Below are positions 1-8,014 of a DNA stretch of 64,000 bases, piece by piece. Position numbers and translations under genes: made by a program. Source of the DNA: Solimicrobium sp043758755 (GTDB lineage: Bacteria; Pseudomonadota; Gammaproteobacteria; Burkholderiales; Burkholderiaceae_D); contig JAYVMW010000028.1 of NCBI GenBank assembly GCA_043758755.1, positions 62,001-126,000 on the forward strand. Direction: 5' to 3'. A model generated the notes under the pieces. It did not search any database. It saw nothing but the letters and a program-made list of their open reading frames with translations, and was not told where the DNA came from. How positions within the stretch are numbered: position 1 is the first letter of the stretch; each line of letters opens with the position of its first letter.

Positions 1-4
1 TCCG

Positions 5-466
5 ATGATGAAATTGCTGACTGCACTGATTACCTGCACTGCCCTGCTCATGGCCGGTTCGGCCTGTGCCCAGCAGGACAATTCTGCAGCACCTGAAGTG
101 AGTTTGCCGGCCGAAGCTGCACCTGCGCTCGGCATCACCGAAATCCGCATCGGCACAGGTGCGCAGGCCGTCGATGGGGCCAGAGTCGGGGTGCATTACA
201 CCGGCTGGCTGTATGACGCCAACGCGCCCAAATTTCACGGCAAAAAATTTGACAGCTCGGTTGATCGTGGTCGGCCGATATTTCTGGTGCTTGGTGAGCA
301 TCGGGTGATACAGGGCTGGGAACAGGGTCTGCTGAATATGAAGGTGGGTGGCAGGCGCACGCTGGTAATACCTGCTGAGCTGGCTTATGGCACTACCGGC
401 GTGCGCGGCTTGATTCCGCCGAATGCGACTTTGATATTTGAGGTGGAACTGGTGGCGGTGAATTAA
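5..466 (+). CDS. FKBP-type peptidyl-prolyl cis-trans isomerase, exported
   Basis: Predicted to isomerise Xaa-Pro bonds during protein folding outside the cytoplasm. The 153-residue product has an N-terminal signal peptide (hydrophobic residues 3-18, probable cleavage after Ala-Cys-Ala near residue 22) and one FKBP domain. Visible FKBP signatures are VHYTGWLYD, KFDSS, VIQGWEQGL, KVGGRRTLVIP, LAYG and the closing ATLIFEVEL. The Cys near residue 21 could be a lipid site, but the lipobox is poor, so a periplasmic form is more likely. The start lies 4 bp inside the window, so the upstream region is unseen, and an ATG one codon later would serve equally well. A paralogue of the same length lies at 3003-3464. 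Confidence 0.9.
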   Translation: MMKLLTALITCTALLMAGSACAQQDNSAAPEVSLPAEAAPALGITEIRIGTGAQAVDGARVGVHYTGWLYDANAPKFHGKKFDSSVDRGRPIFLVLGEHRVIQGWEQGLLNMKVGGRRTLVIPAELAYGTTGVRGLIPPNATLIFEVELVAVN

Positions 467-469
467 AAC

Positions 470-499
470 GGCTCAACCTGCGCAGTTCAGGTTGAGCCT
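470..499. terminator. Bidirectional intrinsic terminator
   Basis: A perfect 11-bp inverted repeat (GGCTCAACCTG at 470-480, CAGGTTGAGCC at 488-498) with a 7-nt loop lies between two convergent genes. On the minus strand the stem is followed by GTTTTAATT, a fair U-tract for ending the gene at 520-2514. The plus-strand tract (TTGT) is weaker. Confidence 0.8.
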
Positions 500-519
500 T
501 GTAGCCAGTCCAGTTGAAC

Positions 520-2514
520 TCAGGTAGTAGCGAAGTCAGATGGGACTGGCGGACGGGCGACAGCACCCAGCGCTGGCGCCTCCACGCTCCGATAAATGGC
601 AGCGATCGGCAAAGGATAAATTGCCTTGGAAATCCAGTGACTTTGCAAAAATAATGAGAATTCTGACACACCGAACCAGATACCAACGCCCGTTCCACCC
701 AACAACAATATGAATCCATACACCGGAAGCTGAACAACTGCAGCAACAAACAGTCCGACTTTTTCAAGCACGAATTTGACTGGCGTCCACGCGAGGTAAT
801 ACAAGGCAGGCAGAGCAATTTTATTCCAGACAAACTTCAAACACTGCCCGAACTTGCCCGCAGCCCACGACACGGCTTTATACGCGGGATGCAAAACAAA
901 ATGCCAGACGGCTTTACAGACCACATACACAACCTGGCCTGCAACGATACTGAGATGCCCACCAAACAACTGAGCCACAGCAAGCACGCTTTTGGCAGAC
1001 CATTCCCCAAAGGGACGTACCAGATGGTAATAAATCTTGCCACCAAGATAGCTGCAGGCATTGGCGCCCAGTGTATAGACGCCGTGCAAAAATTCCTTGA
1101 TACCGGTCCAGACAATGAGTCCCATCTGCTTTACCGCTACCGCCGCATGAGCGGCTACCCAGGCAAATCGCCTGCCCAAAACATTGCACAAACCGATTGC
1201 CACGTTCTGAACTACGAAACGCACGCATTGCAATATTGCCTTGACTGTCCAGGCCGCAACAGCAGAAACTGCATACAGCCCAGCGGCTATCCCATACGCC
1301 AATGTCGCGCCAGACAGGCCAACAAACTTTGCCAGCGGATTAAGCAGTAGAAATTTGGACGCCTGCCAAAGCGTTTTCCCAAACAGCGCCACGAGTTGCG
1401 CAGGCCAGGTCGCCGCCCACAAAATTCCCGCGCCGAATTTGTATAAAACATTGGCCGCGCCGATGAATATATTACATAAAATATTTTTGACTAAAAATTT
1501 TACGACCCAGGCGACAGGGCTCACTGCCCACAGGATACTTCTGGCCACTGTTTTAAAACCACGGATAAACGAATGCAGACAGTTGTCGTAAATTGGGCAG
1601 CTGCTTTTCCCTGGTTCGGAAATCAGATCTTCCATTTTGGGCCTGGAACATTCGGTAAAAAAGGGAATTGGCCCTTTAACAGCAGTTGCCAGACCGGCGC
1701 GCGCTTCGTCCAGCAACTCACATGACCAGCTTGGGATCTCAGCCTGCAAACAGGTGGAATTCCAAATTTCACTGCAGCAGGATTTAAAACTGTCCCAGCC
1801 TTTTTTGTACGCTTCGCCCCAAGGCAGCGGTGATGAGAAGTCGTCGCAGCCTGGCTCCCAATATTCCACGGGCGCCAACCAGCCCTGATCAAACTTGATG
1901 CTGTTCCAGCTGAGCTGTATTTCGCGCCGGTCTTCCTGATACTCCCCGACTCTGGTTGCAGAACCGTGGTATTTGGCGCTGAAATCACTCCAACGGGTTC
2001 CCCAGTCTTTAGCCTTATAGTAGACATTAAAACTTTCATCGGCGTTCTTTTCAGGCGTGAGCGAGGCCCGGACTGAATTCATTGCGGTATGCAGAGCGCG
2101 ATGATTTTCGGAAAAATCGTCGCCTTCAAACGGATTGCTGCAACAACCATTATCGCCTTGCTGCTGTTCTGAATCTTGCTGCACCTCGTACTGTGATTCT
2201 TCTGAGCCTATCACCAGACAGTCTGGTATTTTGGGTCTGGTCACGCTGAAAAACTGACGACCTGTCCATGCCAGATTTTCGCCCATGCTTGCTGCCATGC
2301 CCGCCAGCGCCCTGAATCTGGCTGAATCACCCGTCCAAAAGGCTTTATCGTGGTCCTCAAAATCCTGACTGAGACTATTTAACGCTGCGCGATCTTCGGT
2401 AAATTGCTCAAGCTCCTTATTGGCAGGAAGCGCAGCCAGATCTTTTGCTGAATAGGCAGTGCCGCATGGCGTGGAAAAATTTAGATTGGCTACTCTTGGG
2501 CTTAACGGATTCAT
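520..2514 (-). CDS. Unknown 664-residue Cys-rich protein with long hydrophobic C-terminal half
   Basis: I do not recognise a family. Residues 1 to about 315 are soluble-looking, rich in Trp, Ser and acidic residues, and carry twelve Cys including two CC pairs. Residues 325-640 are strongly hydrophobic and made of consecutive roughly 18-35-residue segments with a recurring pattern of Trp/Phe, Val/Ala runs and a single Lys. These could be many membrane helices or amphipathic helices that insert into membranes. No signal peptide is evident. A 114-residue partner gene lies 24 bp upstream on the same strand, so the two are probably co-transcribed. The long unbroken frame and the terminator just downstream support a real gene. 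A secreted membrane-active effector or a multi-pass membrane protein are both possible; function is unknown. Confidence 0.7.
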   Translation of the reverse strand: MNPLSPRVANLNFSTPCGTAYSAKDLAALPANKELEQFTEDRAALNSLSQDFEDHDKAFWTGDSARFRALAGMAASMGENLAWTGRQFFSVTRPKIPDCLVIGSEESQYEVQQDSEQQQGDNGCCSNPFEGDDFSENHRALHTAMNSVRASLTPEKNADESFNVYYKAKDWGTRWSDFSAKYHGSATRVGEYQEDRREIQLSWNSIKFDQGWLAPVEYWEPGCDDFSSPLPWGEAYKKGWDSFKSCCSEIWNSTCLQAEIPSWSCELLDEARAGLATAVKGPIPFFTECSRPKMEDLISEPGKSSCPIYDNCLHSFIRGFKTVARSILWAVSPVAWVVKFLVKNILCNIFIGAANVLYKFGAGILWAATWPAQLVALFGKTLWQASKFLLLNPLAKFVGLSGATLAYGIAAGLYAVSAVAAWTVKAILQCVRFVVQNVAIGLCNVLGRRFAWVAAHAAVAVKQMGLIVWTGIKEFLHGVYTLGANACSYLGGKIYYHLVRPFGEWSAKSVLAVAQLFGGHLSIVAGQVVYVVCKAVWHFVLHPAYKAVSWAAGKFGQCLKFVWNKIALPALYYLAWTPVKFVLEKVGLFVAAVVQLPVYGFILLLGGTGVGIWFGVSEFSLFLQSHWISKAIYPLPIAAIYRSVEAPALGAVARPPVPSDFATT

Positions 2515-2538
2515 TCAACGCTCCCTAATTCAATTTAC

Positions 2539-2883
2539 TCAAAATTTTCTTGGATTGAACTGTTTTCTGTTCATAACAGATTGACTGGCGCTACTGCCTT
2601 TCTGTTCCTTTTCGTTCTGCATCTGATGGTGGTAAGCAAGTGACATCTGCTTGATCTGGAAGTAAGCCGCTTCACAGGTATCGCGTATGGTTTCGGAATT
2701 GGGGCAGGAGTTATAGATGGTGAAGGCCAGCAGCGTGGAAAGTACTTCGAGAATATCTGTGGCCTTTTGTGTTGCGCTGTAAGAGGAATTATTCGCTCCG
2801 ATTTGTTCAAACAATTCGGCAATAACGGTGTACATCTTTTCTTTATATGGATTATTATCTTGCGCTGGTTGCATTGTATTCAT
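2539..2883 (-). CDS. Unknown small helical protein, likely partner of the 664-residue protein
   Basis: Family not recognised. The 114-residue product is predicted mainly helical, with a hydrophobic stretch around residues 38-52 and a basic, Gln/Ser-rich tail. I place the start at the ATG at 2883 because AGGGCGG lies just upstream at a suitable distance. An upstream ATG (2916) and GTG (2934) in frame are possible but less supported. It ends 24 bp before the 664-residue gene, so the two probably form an operon. A small helical protein encoded just ahead of a large hydrophobic one would fit a chaperone or immunity-type partner, but this is inference from gene order only. Confidence 0.55.
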   Translation of the reverse strand: MNTMQPAQDNNPYKEKMYTVIAELFEQIGANNSSYSATQKATDILEVLSTLLAFTIYNSCPNSETIRDTCEAAYFQIKQMSLAYHHQMQNEKEQKGSSASQSVMNRKQFNPRKF

Positions 2884-3002
2884 GGTCCGCCCTACAGTAG
2901 TTAAACAAAGGGGCATAGTCCCACCGCCGGGCACATCAAAACATTGGGGATTTCACCAGATCGCCGAAAAAATGATGCCCCTCTGCCAATTTAAACGACA
3001 AG

Positions 3003-3464
3003 ATGATTTCCTCCACGCAACTCCTCGCCATCTTCATTACCGCCATCTCGCTGTGTGCCTGTGAACGGGCAGAAACCAAAGCCGGCATTCCCGCTCACCC
3101 CATCACTGAATTGAGCATACGGGACATCAAAACCGGCGACGGGGCAACGGCACTCAATGACCATCAGATCACCGTGCATTACACTGGCTGGCTCTATGAC
3201 GCCAGTGCCAATGACTTCCACGGCAAGCAGTTCGACAGTTCCAGAGGCGACGACAACAACAAGGCGCAACCGTTCAGTTTCTATCTGGGTACCGGTCAGG
3301 TAATTCCAGGCTGGGATCAGGGCATCGTCGGCATGAAGGTGGGCGGCAGACGCACTCTGATCATTCCATCTGAGTTGGCTTATGGAAAAAGTGGTGCCGG
3401 TCGCGGACTCATTCCTGGCAACGCCACGCTGGTTTTTGATGTTGAGTTATTGAATGCGCGATAA
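3003..3464 (+). CDS. FKBP-type peptidyl-prolyl cis-trans isomerase, probable lipoprotein
   Basis: Second FKBP enzyme of the window, 153 residues. The N-terminal hydrophobic segment ends in Leu-Cys-Ala-Cys near residue 20, a plausible lipobox, so the mature protein is probably anchored in the outer or inner membrane. The FKBP domain shows VHYTGWLYD, QFDSS, VIPGWDQGI, KVGGRRTLIIP, ELAYG and ATLVFDVEL. It closely matches the protein at 5-466, differing mainly by a short insertion after the FDSS motif, so the two are paralogues. It runs divergently from the 114- and 664-residue gene pair; the 119-bp gap must hold both promoters. Role: folding of exported proteins. The substrate is unknown. Confidence 0.9.
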   Translation: MISSTQLLAIFITAISLCACERAETKAGIPAHPITELSIRDIKTGDGATALNDHQITVHYTGWLYDASANDFHGKQFDSSRGDDNNKAQPFSFYLGTGQVIPGWDQGIVGMKVGGRRTLIIPSELAYGKSGAGRGLIPGNATLVFDVELLNAR

Positions 3465-3675
3465 ATCCGTACGCCCATACTGGGTCATTTAAGGTCTGCC
3501 ACGGTTTTCAATTTCGAAATTCAGTCGATCATTCGCGACTTCCGGTCATATTCTCAATATGCCCCCAGTCAGTATTTGCCCCAGTATCAATCCATCAAAC
3601 GCAGTGAGAAAATCCGCGCCAGATGTGGCCGGACATTCCTGCCACTGGCATATTGCGAATTGACATGGATGAAAT

Positions 3676-5862
3676 ATGATCAGCATTTACAATCCCACCA
3701 GCCTGACTATATTTGGCAAACCAAAGACTGAACCTGACCCGCAGATTTCAGTCGATCTGGAGCCAGTCGACGTCAATCACACTGAAGTCCCGGCTGTTGA
3801 AATCAGTGAGGGAACCACCGAGTTCAGCCCGCCACAGCCGTTCTCAGAATTGCAAAAATCCAGAGCTGAAATCGAAGCACGGGCAAATCAGGCCCGCGCT
3901 GCACAGGACCAGATTCGACCAGCAGCAACAACCCGGACGGTGGCACAAATTCGCCGCCCCCCTGAAACCCTCGCAGAAAGAAACACGGATCCCAGCCGTA
4001 ATATTTTCAATGGTGCACGAGTGCTGCATTTCACCACAACAGACCAATTCAACCAGCTCAACAAAGCCCGGCACAAGGACCAATACTTTGTCACCGACTT
4101 CAGTCTGCACAATCCCCGCTCGTTCGTCCTGTGGTATGTCAGTCGGTCCGGACAACCGACTCAGATCGCGCTGAAGGAGTCGACAAGGGATTCTTTTCAT
4201 TTGGCAGTTCCGCGTGATTCAAAGAATGGACGCCCCAATGGACGACCCTTAAGCAGCGTAAAACTCTCAGAAGAACAATTCCTGTGTACGATCACGCAGG
4301 GGTCCATGATCGATGACAATCCGGAAAATGCCCATTTCAGTACCAGTCTGACGGCACAGAACCTGAAGGCGCAACGCATAGCAAGAGCCCGGTTTGACCG
4401 GGCCAGAAGGAAAATCAGTGCCGACTTTCTTAGCGACAAACTGTCACTGGCAAAACTCAATGAACAGGTGCATCACAGCAGGCGTGAGTTTATTCTTGTT
4501 GATCCTGCAGATTTTTTGAATTTGGATCCTTCGCAGCATGCCGGAAAATATCTTGTGTTGCAGCCGAAACGCAACAGCTTCGTTGGACTGAAACTGTACC
4601 TGATCGGGCTCGATGCGCAGCGCACTGAAATTCCAATACCCATAAAAAACCGGGCTGCATTCGATCAGGCCATTGAAGAAACATTTCCAGATGACATCGC
4701 GATTGAAGAGCAAATTTCACCCACTGCTCCGCTCAGAGAATTTGCTTTGCATGAACGCGACTTTTTGCAGATTGTCACCAGAAACACGATGACCAGCGAA
4801 CGTGAGCCGGCCACGGGTCATTACAATACCAGCCTGAGCAGTCAACTTATCAAACAGGACCGGGTCCGTCAGGCACAGTTGCGCCAGGAATGGAATGCCA
4901 TTGGAACAGCGTTTCAACAGAGCGATGCCGACGCCAGAAAAAAGAATGCCTTGCACAACAGTGGCGCGCGTCAATTACATATCGTTTCACAAAATTTTTT
5001 CGACACACTCGATACGCAGCAACGAGCCGACGAATATTTTTTAATCCGCAATGATTCCGGTAATTTCAATCTGCATTACATTACCCCGTCAGGGGAACGC
5101 GAGCACCTGCGCATAATGGATGGGCAGCAGAGAATAAATTTTGACGACGCCATACAAAAACTCAAGGAACATCATCGAGGTTTCAAAACTCTGGTGCTCA
5201 CGCATACGGATTTTGAGGGGATTATCACGAACAACACCAGACTGATTGTCGCTGGCGATTATCTCGATGACCGGCATATTGACACGGCCCACTTTTCGAC
5301 CAGTCTGGAAGCGCAGCGCTCCAAAGCCCGGCGGGTTCGTGCGGCGGCCGGCATCATTGCCAAAAAACGGATTGAAAACGCTGAATATGACACCCTCAGC
5401 CAGATTGACAAGTCCTGGCGTGACAGGAGATATGTGCATGCAGTCGGGATGACGAGTGCGTTCCTGATTCAGAAATATGGCGGCTCGCTTCTCGACGGCC
5501 TGCTCTCGATTGCGGCCCTGCCGACTCGAGCGCTCCGGTACTCGCTCGACTCTGTCGGTGCGCAACTGGCGGACATAACCAGAAAAACAGAACCTTATCT
5601 GAGCGCCGCAGCCAGCTATGGCTGGTACGGCATCAGACGCACGCTTGCTCTGGCAGCCAACCCAATTTCGGTGTTTGCCAAACATGTCGATGCCAATCTC
5701 AGCCGGGCAGTGCACCCAGTGATCCCACACTTCAGGTACGCGCGTTCACTTACCTGGTATGGGGTGAACAAACTCGGTAACCGGGCCGCAAGAAAAGCAT
5801 CCGCTGCGCTTGCCCTGATCTATCATCGGCTGGCACAGGCTGGCCGGATGTTCATACCGTAA
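3676..5862 (+). CDS. Unknown 728-residue protein with three internal repeats
   Basis: Family not recognised. Residues 1-110 are Pro/Gln/Ala-rich and look disordered. Three diverged repeats of about 125-130 residues follow (roughly 113-237, 270-398 and 430-556). Each has a two-strand block ending in a hydrophobic pattern (YFVTDF.., KYLVLQP.., YFLIRND..), then an F-x-x-I-x-T element and the hallmark [AG]H[FY][SN]TSL, then a basic helix rich in Arg, Ala and Gln. Residues 596-728 are amphipathic to hydrophobic with repeated Tyr-Gly motifs (GWYGI, TWYGV). There is no signal peptide and only one Cys. It sits downstream of the second FKBP gene with 211 bp between. An effector or other surface/host-interacting role is conceivable but unproven. 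Confidence 0.7.
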   Translation: MISIYNPTSLTIFGKPKTEPDPQISVDLEPVDVNHTEVPAVEISEGTTEFSPPQPFSELQKSRAEIEARANQARAAQDQIRPAATTRTVAQIRRPPETLAERNTDPSRNIFNGARVLHFTTTDQFNQLNKARHKDQYFVTDFSLHNPRSFVLWYVSRSGQPTQIALKESTRDSFHLAVPRDSKNGRPNGRPLSSVKLSEEQFLCTITQGSMIDDNPENAHFSTSLTAQNLKAQRIARARFDRARRKISADFLSDKLSLAKLNEQVHHSRREFILVDPADFLNLDPSQHAGKYLVLQPKRNSFVGLKLYLIGLDAQRTEIPIPIKNRAAFDQAIEETFPDDIAIEEQISPTAPLREFALHERDFLQIVTRNTMTSEREPATGHYNTSLSSQLIKQDRVRQAQLRQEWNAIGTAFQQSDADARKKNALHNSGARQLHIVSQNFFDTLDTQQRADEYFLIRNDSGNFNLHYITPSGEREHLRIMDGQQRINFDDAIQKLKEHHRGFKTLVLTHTDFEGIITNNTRLIVAGDYLDDRHIDTAHFSTSLEAQRSKARRVRAAAGIIAKKRIENAEYDTLSQIDKSWRDRRYVHAVGMTSAFLIQKYGGSLLDGLLSIAALPTRALRYSLDSVGAQLADITRKTEPYLSAAASYGWYGIRRTLALAANPISVFAKHVDANLSRAVHPVIPHFRYARSLTWYGVNKLGNRAARKASAALALIYHRLAQAGRMFIP

Positions 5863-5964
5863 TGCATTCAGGCCTGCCATTTTGATAATCCGATTTGCAG
5901 GTTTAATTTGTTTCAGTACGACATCTGGATTACCATGGCGTTCCGACCCACCCGTGCCTGCCTT

Positions 5965-7224
5965 ATGCCTTTTGCTGAATTAAACCTGCATCCTGCCCTG
6001 TTGCGCGCCATCGGTCAGCGTGGCTACAGCGCGCCAACTCCGATTCAGCGTTCGGCGATTCCAGTGATCCTGCAGGGCCGCGACATCATTGCCAGCGCCC
6101 AGACCGGTTCGGGCAAAACGGCGGCGTTCTGCCTGCCTGTGCTGCAGCAGTGGAGCGTTGAAAAAGGCATCAAGCCGCGCAAGGTACACACGCTGATTCT
6201 GGTGCCGACCCGCGAACTGGCCGCTCAGATCGGTGACACCCTGCACGGACTGGCTGCGTATTTGCCCAAACCAGTCAAACTGGCCGTCGCAGTCGGCGGT
6301 GTTTCCATCAATCCGCAGATGCTGCATTTGCGCGGCGGTGCCGATATCGTGATCGCCACGCCTGGGCGACTGCTCGATTTGATCAGACACAATGCCGTTA
6401 CAGTGGACCATATCAAAACTCTGGTACTCGATGAAGCCGACCGGATGCTGGATCTGGGCTTTGGCGAAGAATTGCAGCAATTGCTGGCCATGCTGCCGAC
6501 CCAGCGCCAAAACCTGCTGTTTTCGGCGACCATGCCGGACCAGGTGACGGAATTATCCGGCCATGTATTGCACGATCCGGTTCGTATCGACGTGCCGCAC
6601 ACCCCAGTGAGCAAGCCCAACATCGTCCAGCGCGCGATTGCCGTCGATATGCAACGGCGTACTGAACTGTTGCGACACCTGATACAAGAAAATGACTGGG
6701 ACCGGGTGCTGGTGTTTGCCAGCACCCGCTATGCCACCGAACTGGTGGCACTGAAATTGCGCAAAGCCAGAATAGCCGCAGAGCCGTTTCATGGCGAACT
6801 TGGTCAGGGCAAACGTACTCAGGTACTGTCCGACTTTAAAACCAATCGCATTAAAGTCATGGTCGCCACCGATCTGGCAGCACGTGGCATAGACATTCCC
6901 AACCTGCCGGTGGTGATCAATTACGACCCGCCGCGCTCCAGCAACGATTACACGCACCGCATTGGCCGTACCGGACGCGCCGGCGCACCAGGCATGTCCG
7001 TCAACTTGGTGTGCGCCAGCAATGATGCGCATTTCCGTTTTATAGAAAAATCGGTGTCGATTGCACTGGAGCGCGAACAGATACCCGGATTTATACCGGT
7101 GTTTACGGACGCTTCTGCAGTGGTTGAAGAAAAAGGACCCGGCGGTATCAAAGGCCGACGTCCCAGCAAAAAAGATAAACTGCGCGCGCTGACACTGGCG
7201 GCCTTAGTCGTCAAACCCGAATAA
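5965..7224 (+). CDS. rhlE: DEAD-box ATP-dependent RNA helicase, RhlE-like
   Basis: Unwinds short RNA duplexes using ATP; RhlE-type enzymes act in ribosome assembly and RNA turnover in the cytoplasm. All core motifs are present: Q motif (TPIQ), AQTGSGKT near residues 45-52, PTRELA, DEAD near 156-159, SAT near 187, RGIDIP and HRIGRTGR near 331-338. The tail is short and basic. I chose the ATG at 5965 because the product then begins MPFAELNLHP, where family members normally start; an ATG at 5935 and a TTG at 5908 are in frame but add unconserved residues. The length of 419 residues fits a short RhlE. Whether it is RhlE or a sister DEAD protein cannot be settled here. Confidence 0.9.
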   Translation: MPFAELNLHPALLRAIGQRGYSAPTPIQRSAIPVILQGRDIIASAQTGSGKTAAFCLPVLQQWSVEKGIKPRKVHTLILVPTRELAAQIGDTLHGLAAYLPKPVKLAVAVGGVSINPQMLHLRGGADIVIATPGRLLDLIRHNAVTVDHIKTLVLDEADRMLDLGFGEELQQLLAMLPTQRQNLLFSATMPDQVTELSGHVLHDPVRIDVPHTPVSKPNIVQRAIAVDMQRRTELLRHLIQENDWDRVLVFASTRYATELVALKLRKARIAAEPFHGELGQGKRTQVLSDFKTNRIKVMVATDLAARGIDIPNLPVVINYDPPRSSNDYTHRIGRTGRAGAPGMSVNLVCASNDAHFRFIEKSVSIALEREQIPGFIPVFTDASAVVEEKGPGGIKGRRPSKKDKLRALTLAALVVKPE

Positions 7225-7338
7225 TTGCCGGCCAGCGTACCATCGCAGACTGGCTCCTTATCCGGAATATTCACAGCTATTATAAAAATCTGCATGGATC
7301 AATACTGACGCCACTCATCCTCCAACGTCAGCTTTTAG

Positions 7339-7969
7339 CGAATTCATTTTCATGGCGGCTCATCATCTGAAAAAATTGAATCACGCGCCATTTACCTTGC
7401 TCTGACTGACCAGCATGACAACATCCCTCTGGTGCTCCGTTTTTTTGCTGACATCTTCAACTCCAGCATTCAAGGTGAACTCAACAACATTATCAAAGAC
7501 ATCAATGCATTTTTTTCGTATGAAGCGGTAACCATCAGCACCCAGGACAGTGAAGGGCTGATCAAAATGATCCGGCTGATTAAAACCACTCATCAAGCAG
7601 GGCGGCGCGCTGCAAACAGACCTATGCCCATATTTATGAAGTGATGAATTCGGACGACAGGGCACAAAAACGGCTGCTCATCGAACTGACCATTGCTCAG
7701 AACCAGGTCGGACTGCTCAATGATATTTTCGAAGAAAATACCATTGCGGCGGGTCGAATCTTTGCGGCGTAGATTTAAGCGCAATGAATCTGACCAACCT
7801 TGATTTCACCAATACCGATCTGTCCTTTGCCAACCTGACCGGTGCAAAACTGCGCCATGCCAGACTTTTTATGGCCAATCTGAAGTACAGCAACCTGACG
7901 CTTGCGGATCTGGGCCATGCCGATTTAAATTTGGCCAATCTGCACTATGCGATTCTGGTATGGAAATAA
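7339..7969 (+). pseudogene. Broken pentapeptide-repeat gene with two frameshifts
   Basis: Three coding pieces in three frames appear to belong together. Frame 1 (about 7339-7644) encodes a helical segment including LRFFADIFNSS and IKMIRLIKTTHQ. Frame 3 (about 7602-7772) continues with CKQTYAHIYEV and LLIELTIAQNQ. Frame 2 (7754-7969) encodes at least seven pentapeptide-repeat units (SNLCG, VDLSA, MNLTN, LDFTN, TDLSF, ANLTG and onward). The junctions fall near 7600 and 7755. Each piece is too short alone and the C-terminal piece has no ribosome site. Pentapeptide-repeat proteins form a right-handed beta-helix. The other reading is that the 61-residue piece starting at 7784 is a short live gene, or that the frameshifts are sequencing errors. 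Confidence 0.55.
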
Positions 7970-8014
7970 CGCGGTCAAACTGATAAGGTTCTGTGTGGCA
8001 CTGAATTAACGTTA

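Noticed and set aside
889..1591. Plus-strand open frames opposite the 664-residue protein
   Set aside because: They overlap one long unbroken minus-strand frame with a terminator and an operon partner, and they have no ribosome site or family motif.
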